Shown: piece by piece, positions 18,736 to 28,868 of the stretch
Layout of the letters: each line of letters opens with the position of its first letter
Numbering within the stretch: position 1 is the first letter of the stretch
NCBI RefSeq assembly: GCF_022129445.1
Contig: NZ_JADQAQ010000037.1
Span: 1 to 48,620, forward strand
Direction of reading: 5' to 3'
Length of the DNA stretch: 48,620 nt
Source of the DNA: Photobacterium sp. Ph5
GTDB taxonomy: Bacteria; Pseudomonadota; Gammaproteobacteria; Enterobacterales; Vibrionaceae
The notes under the pieces: model-generated
Told to the model about the DNA's origin: nothing
Databases searched by the model: none
The model's input: the letters and a program-made list of their open reading frames with translations, nothing else
Program-made: the position numbers and the translations under genes

Positions 18736-21700
18736 ATGAATTTGTGTTCTATGTCGAATGACAGTAAAAAAGATAATAATGCAGAACAAGACTTGCACAC
18801 AATTCAGGACGATCATCCGAAAGCGGTTTCGCGCCCTAAGCGATTCCGCCGCTTTATTTTTTGGACTCTTTTACTCTTTACAACACTTCCTCCGGTTCTA
18901 CTTTCTATCTGGCTAAACAGTAAAGGGATCCATCTAAACAATGTTTCAGGCTTACATTTCAAGCATGGGATCACTGCGAAGAAAATTTCCGTCAGTATTA
19001 ACGACACTAATTTAGAATTTGAAAACTTATCTCTTCAACGTCGTCGAGATAAAACAAGTGGTGATATCTCTTATCACGTAGTCGCAACAAAAACCTTGCT
19101 AGAGCTTCCCCCTGCAGCAAAATCAATGCTGAAAGATAACAACGTACAACTTAACTATATTCATTTTTACGATGCTGATTTCAAATTTACTCATTTTGAG
19201 ACACCCTTTCGTTTTTCAGCTCATGCCCGAAAAGTAACTGCATCAGCACTACATACTAACAGTGTTAGTGGTTGGCCCAACGCAATTCAGATCCTAGAAG
19301 ATGTTAACGTAAACTTTAATAGTGATCCTAATATCGCTTTATCTGGCACAGTAAAACATGGCGTGATCACCTTGTTTTTTCCTAATTACAACCCTTCTCC
19401 TCATTATCGTCTGCCGTTCAATGACGGGGATTTTTCTATTGCATGGAAAAAAGATTCAACACCACTGAAAATACACATTGGCTCTTTAGTTCCAGAGTGG
19501 GAAACCTTGTACTCCATTTTAGAAAAGCAGATCATTACTAAACTTGGGTTTTCCATTGACTTCCACCAGCCAATGGATTCAATGGTCTTAACTACAAATA
19601 AATTCCACATTGAAGAACCTAAGTATTTACCTCAATTTGTAGAACGTGCGGATATTGATAACAAGGGTTACCACTTAGGGCAAACCATTGCCAACCTAGC
19701 TCAATTACCCATGCATAAATTTAAAGTAAAATCATTTACTTATGGAGATTTAATTCTAGATGCGAAAGTGGTGTTAGAAACGCCACTCACCAATGCTGAC
19801 GGTACTGTCACCCCCAGACCAAAAAAGAAAAAGGTTAAAACAAAAAAGACACTGATCACTCAGAAACAAATTGATAAGCAAAACGCAGCCAATAAAGCTA
19901 AACAGCAAGCAAAAGATCTCAATATCAAAGAGGAAACACGAACAAAAGCAAAGTTTATTGTACGTGGTAAGGCTCTTGCGCCAAACCCTTACGATCTTGA
20001 TGTTACTATACGTCACCTCACGAAAATCGATGCTCGTGTGCATACGAATTTAACACGCAGCGATGGTAACAAACTCGACTGTGATTCTATTATTATTTTT
20101 AAACAGCCATTACCTAAGTACTTAAATTGTAATGCAAACTTTAAAGACACCAAAGAGTTTACTGATCGAATAGGATTGACTGATCTACCTGACGCAAAAA
20201 TTAATGGGCCATTACGTTTTTGGGCAAATCAAACGACAGCACCGACTGACGCGCCCAAAAACCGTAGTATGTTAATTAACAATAAACTGGCTACTGCTTA
20301 TTATGATGTAGGTTTCGAATTACCTGAATCTTTCGAGATCTCTCTTAACAAATACGCACTTCCTGCTGGTTTATTCAAGAAAGCCGATGCAAAGCAACCA
20401 CAGAATAAACAATTAGCTGATGTTCAAATGATCAGTGATGGTAAGATTGATTTTAACGTCAATTTCTACGATCAACTTTTACGCGTCATATTAAAAGATG
20501 ACAGCGAAAAAATTAGCTTTGTTAATAAAAGAACACAATCTGCGGTCCATTTAGACTTTAAAGAACTTAACTGCCTTTACCCAAACCTGCAATGTCATAT
20601 CAATGCAGAAATAGAGGCTAAAGCTCATAAGATCTATCCTATGCCAAATAGCTTAATTAAAGACTTTAGTTTTCGGACGAAAATGGTGGCAACGTGGGCA
20701 AACAACCTGTTGGTTGCAAAAATGGGTAACAACAATATTTCTATGATGAATGTTGATGTGAAAAGTATTCCAAGCTTACAAAAAAGCCAAAGTAAAAACA
20801 TTAACTTCCACTTAGACTCGTTAGTTGGGCTATATACTCAAAATAAACAAGCAACGGTTGGTACATTTACCATTTATCAGCCAGCAGAAACAAAAGCCTC
20901 ACTAAATTCTGAGTTTGTAGTAAATCGTCAAGAAGAAGCTAAACTCAATAACTATTCAGATCCATCGTTGAGTCGTTATCGCGCAGATTTAGGTATTAAT
21001 ATCAATAACTTTTATCTCAGCAAAGATCTGAAGCTAACAGCTAACGAGCAAGTTGCTAAAACAAACATGGAAGAAAATCTTAAGTCTGACGATACCACCT
21101 CATCATCAAAAACTTGGAATTCCCAACAATACAACAATAGACCGCCTTATAAAAAAGGAATTAGCTATCATATCGAAACACAACTGAGAGGTAATATTGC
21201 GTTAGTAACAGCGATATCACAACCAGATCACCGTACTACATCCAATTTTATTGTGCCTTTACGTCAAGAGTTCAATAACACCAACACACGGGTTGTCACT
21301 GACAATACTGAAGATAACAACACACTGATTAGTCAAGATGAGCCATTAAAGCCACTGATGATTAAATCGGATTACAATATTGTGTTAAGTGGTCAACGTA
21401 ACCAATTAAAGCTTGGTAAAATTTATAGTGATGGTCATATCCAATTACTGGGTAAAGAGCTGACTATTAATAGCCAGTTTAAAAACAGTAATCAGGCTTT
21501 ATTTGCGGATATTGATTTACAGTCTAATTTTGATACTGGTAACTCCCATGTTAAGTTACAACGTCACACATTCAACTTTACGCCAGAGCAAGATCTCAAA
21601 AACTACTACATTCCAATCTTACCTATTGATTTAAATATTACTCAAGGTCAATTAACCACTAGTGCCGATATTAATATAAATAAAAACGCACAAATTACTG

Positions 21701-22479
21701 GCTCAATTGAACTATCAAGCAAAGGCATTACAGGTGCGTATGAAAGCTATCGCTTTGGTAACGTTCATAGCAATGTACAATTAGCGCTCATTGCTTCTAA
21801 TGTGAAAACACAATCACCTCTGGAAATCTCAGCCGATTATCTTGATGTTGGTATTCCGATGTCAAACCCTCGTTTTGTTGCTGATTTTGATACAGCAAAA
21901 CAGTATTACCATATTGAACATGGCTCAACTGAACTTTATGGCGGTAATGTCACTATTACACCACTCACTATCAATAGCCTTAGTAATATTAAAGAAGTTC
22001 CCTTGAAGATAACGGGAATTGATTTAACACGGGTTATGGCGATTGCCGATCAAGACAATATAGAGCTAACAGGTAAGGTGGATGGCGTTATTCCTATTGC
22101 GCTTGAAAATGGCAGTATCGTGATACGCAACGCTTCGCTCGATACCCGTAAACCCGGTGGCGTTTTGCGCTATATTGAAGGATCAAGCATCGATAAAAAA
22201 ATTAAAGAAGCAGATGTGTTAAGTCCGCTCAATATTGCAAAGGTATTAGAAAATTACCATTATAATAGTATTGCTCTTGCCTTTGATTACGCTAAAAATG
22301 GTGATCTTTCATTAACAACAAAAATAAAAGGTCAAAATCCAGACTTCCAAAATGGGCGACCAATCCACTTAAACATCAACTTAAATGACAATATCCCTAA
22401 ATTATTACGCTCAAAAGATATGATTTATTCATCACATTTAGTGGCTAAAATTAAACAACAACTTGGCATTCAAGAATAA
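18736..22479 (+). CDS. ydbH: YdbH, AsmA-like intermembrane phospholipid transport protein
   Basis: This is a 1247-residue protein with one N-terminal membrane helix (about 40-60) and a huge periplasmic region of repeated beta-strand character. It belongs to the AsmA-like bridge proteins, of which TamB, YhdP and YdbH together carry phospholipids from the inner to the outer membrane in Escherichia coli. The C-terminal part, about 950-1240, carries the most recognisable YdbH features, including the GGNVTITPLTINS block. A lysine-rich stretch at about 359-370 (PRPKKKKVKTKK) and a Gln/Lys-rich follow-up look like a disordered insertion. ynbE and ydbL follow immediately, the usual operon, which strongly supports the call. 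An internal ATG at 18751 is an alternative start. Confidence 0.93.
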   Translation: MNLCSMSNDSKKDNNAEQDLHTIQDDHPKAVSRPKRFRRFIFWTLLLFTTLPPVLLSIWLNSKGIHLNNVSGLHFKHGITAKKISVSINDTNLEFENLSLQRRRDKTSGDISYHVVATKTLLELPPAAKSMLKDNNVQLNYIHFYDADFKFTHFETPFRFSAHARKVTASALHTNSVSGWPNAIQILEDVNVNFNSDPNIALSGTVKHGVITLFFPNYNPSPHYRLPFNDGDFSIAWKKDSTPLKIHIGSLVPEWETLYSILEKQIITKLGFSIDFHQPMDSMVLTTNKFHIEEPKYLPQFVERADIDNKGYHLGQTIANLAQLPMHKFKVKSFTYGDLILDAKVVLETPLTNADGTVTPRPKKKKVKTKKTLITQKQIDKQNAANKAKQQAKDLNIKEETRTKAKFIVRGKALAPNPYDLDVTIRHLTKIDARVHTNLTRSDGNKLDCDSIIIFKQPLPKYLNCNANFKDTKEFTDRIGLTDLPDAKINGPLRFWANQTTAPTDAPKNRSMLINNKLATAYYDVGFELPESFEISLNKYALPAGLFKKADAKQPQNKQLADVQMISDGKIDFNVNFYDQLLRVILKDDSEKISFVNKRTQSAVHLDFKELNCLYPNLQCHINAEIEAKAHKIYPMPNSLIKDFSFRTKMVATWANNLLVAKMGNNNISMMNVDVKSIPSLQKSQSKNINFHLDSLVGLYTQNKQATVGTFTIYQPAETKASLNSEFVVNRQEEAKLNNYSDPSLSRYRADLGININNFYLSKDLKLTANEQVAKTNMEENLKSDDTTSSSKTWNSQQYNNRPPYKKGISYHIETQLRGNIALVTAISQPDHRTTSNFIVPLRQEFNNTNTRVVTDNTEDNNTLISQDEPLKPLMIKSDYNIVLSGQRNQLKLGKIYSDGHIQLLGKELTINSQFKNSNQALFADIDLQSNFDTGNSHVKLQRHTFNFTPEQDLKNYYIPILPIDLNITQGQLTTSADININKNAQITGSIELSSKGITGAYESYRFGNVHSNVQLALIASNVKTQSPLEISADYLDVGIPMSNPRFVADFDTAKQYYHIEHGSTELYGGNVTITPLTINSLSNIKEVPLKITGIDLTRVMAIADQDNIELTGKVDGVIPIALENGSIVIRNASLDTRKPGGVLRYIEGSSIDKKIKEADVLSPLNIAKVLENYHYNSIALAFDYAKNGDLSLTTKIKGQNPDFQNGRPIHLNINLNDNIPKLLRSKDMIYSSHLVAKIKQQLGIQE

Positions 22480-22496
22480 GAAGACAAATATCACTT

Positions 22497-22754
22497 ATGA
22501 CTACATCTAAAAAACATTGCCAAAATCACATCGATAAACCCTCTTCTCATGGTCAAATTTCAACAGTGAAAGCCGCTTTTCTATTGTTAGGTCTTTCGAG
22601 TAGTATTGCAATCAGTGGCTGTACACCAAAGGTTGAGATTGCGCTTTCAGAAGAGCCCATTATTATTAATCTTAATATCAATATAAAACATGAAATCAAT
22701 GTTAAAGCCGATCGTGAAATTAATGAGTTATTCAATGACAAAGATATATTTTAA
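22497..22754 (+). CDS. ynbE: YnbE, small lipoprotein partner of YdbH
   Basis: This is an outer-membrane lipoprotein of the ydbH-ynbE-ydbL operon; in Escherichia coli YnbE is reported to pair with the C-terminus of YdbH to complete the lipid bridge. The lipobox is AISGC, and the mature part CTPKVEIALSEEPIIINLNINIKHEI is typical. The ATG at 22497 gives an unusually long pre-signal region (27 residues before the hydrophobic core). The in-frame GTG at 22566 would give a normal-length signal but lacks a clear ribosome binding site, so the true start is open. The gene begins 17 bases after ydbH and its 3' end overlaps ydbL. Confidence 0.9.
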   Translation: MTTSKKHCQNHIDKPSSHGQISTVKAAFLLLGLSSSIAISGCTPKVEIALSEEPIIINLNINIKHEINVKADREINELFNDKDIF

Positions 22755-23076
22755 ATTCGTTCTGAGTGTACTGACAGGGCTACTGCTATTATCGTCAGTG
22801 GCTCATGCATTAACGTTACAACAAGCTAAACAACAAGGGTTGATTGGTGAAGCGAATAATGGGTATGTTGCAAGTGTGCAACCTACGCCTTCCCCCTCAT
22901 TAATGGCTTTAATTAATTCTGTGAATAACAAACGCCAACAAGGCTACTTACAAATCAGCAAAAAGAATAATCTATCATTAGATGAAGTGAGTAGCATGGC
23001 ACAAAAAAAAGCGGTTAAGAAAACCTTACCAGGACACTACTTTCAAACTAAAACAGGGGCTTGGGTTAAAAAATAA
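22735..23076 (+). CDS. ydbL: YdbL, periplasmic DUF1318 protein
   Basis: This 113-residue exported protein of the DUF1318/YdbL family is the third member of the ydbH operon and is thought to assist the YdbH-YnbE complex. The start at 22735 gives a good signal peptide ending in VAHA. The longer frame from 22690 has no signal-like start and is rejected. The family features ALTLQQAKQQGLIGE and the C-terminal GHYFQTKTGAWVKK are present. It overlaps the end of ynbE by 20 bases in another frame, which implies coupled translation. Confidence 0.92.
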   Translation: MTKIYFKFVLSVLTGLLLLSSVAHALTLQQAKQQGLIGEANNGYVASVQPTPSPSLMALINSVNNKRQQGYLQISKKNNLSLDEVSSMAQKKAVKKTLPGHYFQTKTGAWVKK

Positions 23077-23185
23077 ACATTACTAATGTTAAGTTTTCCT
23101 TAACCCCACACTCAGATGATCTAACTCTTAACGGTCTAATAATGAGCGTATAATTTTATTAATTATAATTAAATTTTTCGCTATT

Positions 23186-24136
23186 ATGCCAATCATTGAT
23201 AACTTTAAGCGTCTACGACCGATAGATGCAATCTTTATATGTACTGCATTATTATGTTTACTCCCTATCATAAGTTCGCCAATCGCTTTAATTCTTGGTT
23301 TCCTACTTGCCAGTTTTGGTTTAGTTCCTTCACAATTTAATATTGCCGCCCTGACTAAAAAACTTTTATCTTATTCCATTATTGGTTTGGGCTTTGGCAT
23401 CCACTTAAACGAAGCGATTGAAGCAAGCCGCGCAGGATTAGGATTAATCATTTGCTCCATTTTCTTTACACTTCTTTTGGGTTGGGTTGTTACCCACTTT
23501 TTATCACTTGATAAGAAAACAGGTCATTTAATTGCTTCTGGTACTGCTATTTGTGGCGGTAGTGCTATTGCAGCAGTTTCCCCTGCTATTAATGCAAAAG
23601 ACGAACAAACATCACTCGCCTTAGCAACTGTGTTTGTTTTAAATGCTGTTGCGCTATTTGTATTCCCAGCAATTGGCCACTTATTAGAAATGAGCCAGCA
23701 TGCATTCGGTACATGGGCAGCAATTGCTATTCATGATACTTCATCTGTCGTCGGTGCCGCAGGATCTTACGGGGATGAAGCATTAAAAACAGCAACAACA
23801 TTAAAGTTAGCACGAGCATTATGGATCATCCCCGTCGCTTTTATTAGTGCACTACTATTTAAAGGTAATAGTAAAAAGATCGCCGTTCCTTACTTTATCG
23901 TTTTGTATTGTGTTGCTATCTTAATCGCACACTTTTTACCGCAGTTTCAATCTGTTTATGATGTGATTTTTGCAGCCTCTAAGCGTTTGCTGGTAGTGTG
24001 TTTATTCTTAATTGGCTCAGGGATCACGGTTAATAAGTTACGAAACGCAGGACCGAAACCAATGTTGTTAGGCGTTTTACTCTGGCTTGCTATTGGTAGT
24101 GCATCCCTAATTTATATTGAAATGTTTATTCCTTAA
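23186..24136 (+). CDS. YeiH/UPF0324 family putative sulfate exporter
   Basis: This 316-residue polytopic inner-membrane protein has about ten hydrophobic segments. Family signatures are [19 protein letters not shown] (about 117-135) and [16 protein letters not shown] (about 181-196). The family is annotated as putative sulfate exporters (PSE), but the substrate rests on little direct evidence. The ATG lacks a strong ribosome binding site. It lies 109 bases after ydbL with no clear terminator between, so read-through from the ydbH operon is possible. It ends in a strong terminator. Confidence 0.88.
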   Translation: MPIIDNFKRLRPIDAIFICTALLCLLPIISSPIALILGFLLASFGLVPSQFNIAALTKKLLSYSIIGLGFGIHLNEAIEASRAGLGLIICSIFFTLLLGWVVTHFLSLDKKTGHLIASGTAICGGSAIAAVSPAINAKDEQTSLALATVFVLNAVALFVFPAIGHLLEMSQHAFGTWAAIAIHDTSSVVGAAGSYGDEALKTATTLKLARALWIIPVAFISALLFKGNSKKIAVPYFIVLYCVAILIAHFLPQFQSVYDVIFAASKRLLVVCLFLIGSGITVNKLRNAGPKPMLLGVLLWLAIGSASLIYIEMFIP

Positions 24137-24154
24137 CTTTTCGCTATTGTCTAC

Positions 24155-24192
24155 ACAAAGAGCCAGACATATATGTCTGGCTCTTTGTTTTT
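24155..24192 (+). terminator. Strong terminator after yeiH-like gene
   Basis: The arms ACAAAGAGCCAGACAT (24155-24170) and ATGTCTGGCTCTTTGT (24173-24188) form a 16-base-pair stem with a 2-base loop, followed by T residues. Confidence 0.92.
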
Positions 24193-24217
24193 ATACGCAG
24201 ACTGGCAGCCTTGAGTA

Positions 24218-24823
24218 TTACATTTCTATAATTGGACGCCACATCTCTTCTACTTCTGCTTCTGACGGTATACCACTATGCTCGATTTTTTTTACCACTC
24301 GACAGGGATTACCTACAGCAACAGAGTCTGCAGGAATATCTTTCGTTACAATACTACCTGCACCAATAACGCTTCTATCACCAATCGTAACACCATCTAA
24401 TATTATGGCTCCCGCCCCTATCCATACATTATCACCAATAGTAATAGGATTAGCCGCAGCAATAGGCAATACTCTTTCAGCAATGTCTAATGGATGACCA
24501 GCAGTACTAATAATGACATTCGGTCCAATTTGAACAAACTCGCCAAACATCACTGGAGCTATATCCAAAATTTTAACGCCAGCATTAATAAATCCCCCGC
24601 GTTTAAAATGAATATTCTTACCCATATCACAATAAAATGGTGAAAGAATCGTAACACCATTTACCGAACCTAATAGCTCAGACAAAATACGATGATATTT
24701 TTCTTCTTCTGATGGTCGAGCATGGTTAAAGTCATACAGCTTTTCTTTAACACTTTGCTGAAAATGAACGAGTTCTGGGTTAATAGGTAAATGTACGGAG
24801 AAATCTGATAGTTTGCTGCTCAT
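24218..24823 (-). CDS. Sugar O-acetyltransferase, LacA/Maa/NodL hexapeptide family
   Basis: This is a 201-residue left-handed beta-helix acyltransferase that moves acetyl from acetyl-CoA to a sugar hydroxyl. A Maa-type N-terminal region (to about residue 60) is followed by hexapeptide repeats such as IGDNVWIGAGAIILDGVTIGDRSVIGAGS, and the catalytic histidine lies in ISTAGHPLD (about 117). The ending DIPADSVAVGNPCRVVKKIE is typical of the family. GAGG lies 6 bases before the ATG. It is a single gene. The precise acceptor (maltose, galactoside or other) cannot be read from the sequence. Confidence 0.9.
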   Translation of the reverse strand: MSSKLSDFSVHLPINPELVHFQQSVKEKLYDFNHARPSEEEKYHRILSELLGSVNGVTILSPFYCDMGKNIHFKRGGFINAGVKILDIAPVMFGEFVQIGPNVIISTAGHPLDIAERVLPIAAANPITIGDNVWIGAGAIILDGVTIGDRSVIGAGSIVTKDIPADSVAVGNPCRVVKKIEHSGIPSEAEVEEMWRPIIEM

Positions 24824-24918
24824 CCTTTGCCTCTAATACCAATACACACTTCAATATAAGAAATAAAGTATCAGATAACGCAGCAGTTATATCCAATAGG
24901 AAACACAGTTAAACTGAT

Positions 24919-24942
24919 AAAGCGGCAATCATTTTGCCGCTT
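24919..24942 (-). terminator. Terminator downstream of the TPR protein gene
   Basis: The arms AAAGCGGCAA (24919-24928) and TTGCCGCTT (24934-24942) lie just past the minus-strand stop at 24985. The following T-run is weak. Confidence 0.65.
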
Positions 24943-24984
24943 CGTGATAGAGATCTTAATTAAAAAGAGTGAACATAAACTTAT

Positions 24985-25827
24985 TTACTCTGGCGAATGC
25001 AGCAATAAATCAAACCGGCTGTTGCCGTGGAGAATATCGAGATCAGGCTCATCTGCAATTAAATCACGAATAGACGGACTGGCAATAATTGCACGCTCTA
25101 GATCTTCAATTGCTTGTTCTTCAATACCTAATCGAGAATATGCACAAGCACGTTGATAAAGTGCCGGTCCATTGGTGTCATCGACTTCCAACACTCGATT
25201 ACATAAACTCAGTGCCCAATGGTATTCCTTAATTTCCATTGCTGCATCTGCTTTATAGGTTAAAGCTTCAAGATCCCCTGGACGAATAAGCAAAATCTCA
25301 TCATAAACATCAATACGTTGTTCAGGTGTTTGGGAACTTTGCGCACGTAACCAAAGGTTATGAATTTCGTTAATTTTCTCAATTTCTTTGTTATTTTCAC
25401 TAATAATGCGTGTTTTACGTTTTAAATCTCGTTCAAGCGCCAAGAACTTCTTCTCATATTCTTGGGCAATTTTCTCTAAACGTTTATCCGCCATTTCAGT
25501 GGTGTTACTTTTGAACTCGCGAAGAGACTGCCAGCCAACAAAAGCGATAAGAGATGCGACACCTGCAATAATGTAGAAAAAATAAGTGACGGTGACATTC
25601 GCATAATTTAATGACTTATCTGCAACTGATAATTCGCGATCGGTAATTTCAATGACCATTCGACGTTCAAGATCTTGCTGTGATTCACGCAAATCTTTCA
25701 ATTCATCAAGAATATAACGTTCCATGAACGGCTTTTCTAACATGTCCGTTTCTGAGTATTTTTTTTCACTTGCCTGTACAGAAAAACAGAGAAGTAGAGA
25801 TGCTAATAGCCCTATAAGCAAGCGCAT
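24985..25827 (-). CDS. Membrane-anchored TPR-repeat protein
   Basis: The 280-residue protein starts at 25827, where AAGGA lies 7 bases upstream, giving a signal peptide (LLASLLLCFSVQAS). After a charged helical region (about 20-75) comes a membrane helix (about 80-105, YFFYIIAGVASLIAFVGW). A long coiled coil rich in Glu and Lys covers about 110-160. Two to three tetratricopeptide repeats follow at about 170-250 (ALTYKADAAMEIKEYHWALSLCNRVLEVD). The layout suggests a scaffold whose TPR part lies on the cytoplasmic or periplasmic face; topology is not settled. It is monocistronic and its partners are unknown. Confidence 0.75.
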   Translation of the reverse strand: MRLLIGLLASLLLCFSVQASEKKYSETDMLEKPFMERYILDELKDLRESQQDLERRMVIEITDRELSVADKSLNYANVTVTYFFYIIAGVASLIAFVGWQSLREFKSNTTEMADKRLEKIAQEYEKKFLALERDLKRKTRIISENNKEIEKINEIHNLWLRAQSSQTPEQRIDVYDEILLIRPGDLEALTYKADAAMEIKEYHWALSLCNRVLEVDDTNGPALYQRACAYSRLGIEEQAIEDLERAIIASPSIRDLIADEPDLDILHGNSRFDLLLHSPE

Positions 25828-26034
25828 AAGTATTCCTTTTACATAGGTAAACAGTACAACTTCTGAAACCATAGCAAATGGAAGGACTAAATAGCAAAAA
25901 GAGAGGGTAAATTGCTGAAAAATGGGTATATAAGCAGTTTAAAGTAATGAAATCGAATAATTAATCATCACTTTCTCATTCTGTAAGAATAAAAATCTCT
26001 ATGACAGCTCATTGTTGTCATAGCGATGACATAA

Positions 26035-27963
26035 TTATTTAGCGTAAATGACTCTCTCAGAGTTACCGACCACAATATAAACAAGCTGATTCGGTGCTAA
26101 CTCAAACGGTTGTCTCGTAATCACTACCTTATTATTTTTATACTGAACATCCGCATGATCGCAGGCGCGATTTTCACAACTAAACAATAAATTGCCCTTA
26201 GTGAACGCTTTTAATGAAAAATCATCACGATTAAAACGTTTTTTACTCACTCTTACGACTATTTTGTCTTTCTCTGAGTTGGCCCGTATGCGTATATCAT
26301 TAACTTTATACTTATAAGTCGCGGTATCAACCAACGGTGATTCAAAAACCAATTTGATTTTATCACCTTTATCAAGGCGCTTCTTCAGTGAAACTTTTAC
26401 GATGGCACTTTCTTTATCTAAGCCGACATCAAATATATCACTTTGATTATTTTCAATTTTCCCTAAATAATCTCCGTTGATATACACTTTCACGCGGTGC
26501 TCTGGTTGCCATGTTCGGAAATAATCATAAGCAAACTGAATCTTGTTTTTTTGTGGACGGTAATGGATCGCAACATCTTGTCCAAATTCATATGCGGGCT
26601 GGCTAACTTGTAAATCGCTGTTATTCCACATTCCCGTTGATGGCTGTAAATACTCAGCATATCGATTTAAATCAATATTTGTTTCACCACTGACTGGTAT
26701 TCCCCAATATCTAAAATATTCACGTAAGTCATACCCCGTTGCTAAACTCGCTTCACGAATAAAAACTTGTACCCGTTGATCTTCGCGAACATCAAACAAA
26801 AAGGGTAGATCACGATAACCATTACGCATAATAACACTCATACGCTGATAAAATCGTGGACCAAAAGTTAGATCAAGTTGCCAGAATAAACCTAACTTAT
26901 CAAAGAGTTTAAGCTCTTGACCAAAATAGTCTTTTTCTGAGTTTGGTTTATCAAGATAAGGATAAATATTATTATTCCAATGATTAACGATATTACTTCC
27001 ATGGCCTAGTGTTTGACGTATTTTTTGTGACGTGATGTTCGTTGTTACTTCTGTCATCCCTGGAAATTGTAAATAACGAGGCTGAAGTGTATGCCCATAT
27101 TCGTGCCAAGGTCCCCATCCTCGTGTCCCATTTAGAAACTCAGTATCAACAACACGGTTGAATACATTATCTAATCCAGTCCCTAAATGATGAGTTGTCG
27201 CATACATACTGCCTACACCGTCATCACCCACATCGAGAAATAACAACTTATGGGACATAGGTTGGTGTAATGAAGCTAATTCAGGTGAAAAACCATAATG
27301 TTGTTGTCCCCATGTCACAATATTATCCCAACTTTGCATTAACTCCGTAGGATTAGTAATACCGTATTGCTTTAGTTTATTGATAGGCCCCGTAATGATC
27401 ATCTTTTCAGTAATCAGATGCATATTTGGTGTAGTCGCATCATCGAGCATAGCCAGAAAATCACTATCAGTATGTTCACCTAACCGAAATATTGGCATTT
27501 CATTACCGCCTGTTATTGTTATTTCAACAACAGGATCCGTACTTCTTAGTTGATTATCGACATAAATCTCGCCATTGACTGCCGCTTTCACATAATAGTC
27601 TGTAACATAATTAGGTCTAACTCTTTGATCACAAAGCTTCATTGTCGACAATGTATTAATACAAATTTGAACATCATACTCATAATAGACTGGACTAAGA
27701 CGAATATAATCACCTACTTCGACGTAAATTTTAGTGGGTATATAATGAGTAAGACCACGATTAGGACGTAATTTATCTTGCATACTGTCAAGTAATGTAG
27801 ATTTACTTAATGCGGGGTCTACAGTGACAGTATCCACAACATTTTCATTAACATCGGGGTTAATAATAGGATGTATTGGTGGCTCTGATGAAAATGAGCT
27901 TGCAGAAACAAATAAGCCCATTACACACACCAAATATTTTGAAAATGCTGTCACCATATTCAT
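26035..27963 (-). CDS. Secreted M60-family (enhancin-like) zinc metallopeptidase
   Basis: This is a 642-residue secreted peptidase of the M60/enhancin-like group, several members of which cleave mucins and other O-glycoproteins. A signal peptide ends near residue 25. The gluzincin active site reads H287-E288-Y-G-H291, followed by the third ligand E305 in MTEVTTNI; HExGHxxQ with EVTxN is diagnostic for M60. An N-terminal beta domain (about 65-160) contains the cysteine pair C101/C111, and the C-terminal part (about 465-640) looks like beta-sandwich material with a second pair near residues 617-622. GGAG sits 7 bases before the ATG. It is a single gene. Confidence 0.88.
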   Translation of the reverse strand: MNMVTAFSKYLVCVMGLFVSASSFSSEPPIHPIINPDVNENVVDTVTVDPALSKSTLLDSMQDKLRPNRGLTHYIPTKIYVEVGDYIRLSPVYYEYDVQICINTLSTMKLCDQRVRPNYVTDYYVKAAVNGEIYVDNQLRSTDPVVEITITGGNEMPIFRLGEHTDSDFLAMLDDATTPNMHLITEKMIITGPINKLKQYGITNPTELMQSWDNIVTWGQQHYGFSPELASLHQPMSHKLLFLDVGDDGVGSMYATTHHLGTGLDNVFNRVVDTEFLNGTRGWGPWHEYGHTLQPRYLQFPGMTEVTTNITSQKIRQTLGHGSNIVNHWNNNIYPYLDKPNSEKDYFGQELKLFDKLGLFWQLDLTFGPRFYQRMSVIMRNGYRDLPFLFDVREDQRVQVFIREASLATGYDLREYFRYWGIPVSGETNIDLNRYAEYLQPSTGMWNNSDLQVSQPAYEFGQDVAIHYRPQKNKIQFAYDYFRTWQPEHRVKVYINGDYLGKIENNQSDIFDVGLDKESAIVKVSLKKRLDKGDKIKLVFESPLVDTATYKYKVNDIRIRANSEKDKIVVRVSKKRFNRDDFSLKAFTKGNLLFSCENRACDHADVQYKNNKVVITRQPFELAPNQLVYIVVGNSERVIYAK

Positions 27964-28370
27964 TTGTTATCTCCACATAAAAGTGAAATCAGACTTTAAG
28001 TGTAGAAGATTTTGCAAAATGCATCTTAAATATGAGACAAATTATCATAAAAGAAACAAGCGATGGTTAACGATGTATCTACTAATCTTGGTCGTTGCCG
28101 TACGATCAAAGTCAATAGATACGATAATTGGACCATTGTGAGAAATAGCCGTTAATCGCAACAAATGTCGAAATAATCACTACCAATGGTCAAGCATAAT
28201 GAATGGTTACTGGCCGCAATACTGCTGTTGTAGCACCTTGCATAAGAACTTATTATCCACCTTTCTTATTATTATAAATGCCTAATAATACATGTTTATA
28301 TTTCACAATATATTAGCGTCATAAAATACAAATAAATGTTTATGCTTACCAGTGAATCAGCCTGACGTTT
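27964..28370. other. Gap with no recognisable gene
   Basis: These roughly 400 AT-rich bases precede the M60 peptidase gene (minus strand) and follow the end of the small membrane protein gene. I see only short chance frames, no convincing hairpin with a T-run, and no RNA gene. Confidence 0.4.
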
Positions 28371-28601
28371 TTAGGGTTCGATTTCAACTCTATCGGATCT
28401 GGATACTGTTTGAATTACGTGATGTTTATTCTCATCAACTTTGAGCCATACCACTGTAATAAGAATAACAAACGCGATTAAATCACAAATTGCACTGATT
28501 AATCCTGATGTCATTAGAGAAACAGCTATTAACCCAATCGCAATCAACGCAGCAGTTATTCTTAGCTTTTTATCATTATTTTTATGTAACCATTTTTTCA
28601 T
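28371..28601 (-). CDS. Small two-helix membrane protein, function unknown
   Basis: The 76-residue product has a basic N-terminus (MKKWLHKNNDKKLR), two hydrophobic helices (about 15-33 and 35-53) and a charged tail. A strong AAGGAG sits 6 bases before the ATG at 28601, which makes it a real gene rather than a chance frame. Its divergent neighbour is a lipoprotein gene and its downstream neighbour is the M60 peptidase gene. I do not recognise the family. Confidence 0.65.
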   Translation of the reverse strand: MKKWLHKNNDKKLRITAALIAIGLIAVSLMTSGLISAICDLIAFVILITVVWLKVDENKHHVIQTVSRSDRVEIEP

Positions 28602-28868
28602 CACTGACTCCTTTTATTCTCTTAATTGTAATGGAGTAAGTTAGGTTCAAAAATATCGATTCACTCTTTGATAGAGTAAAATATTATATGTCAGCATCTA
28701 CCTGTTTTTATTGTGTATTTATAACGATACACTTATTCAACATCTAAATATCTAAATTTGATAAGTGCGCCATTATTCTCAAAACGCCCCATCTAAGTAG
28801 TGACCTACTTTACTTTTCTCTGTAATAAGCGATGATTTATATTCAATATGTTTAATATGGAAGTTATA

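Noticed and set aside
19800..19930. Lysine-rich stretch in ydbH considered as a separate gene or frameshift
   Set aside because: The frame is continuous on both sides and the flanking sequence is normal YdbH, so it is an insertion in a loop.
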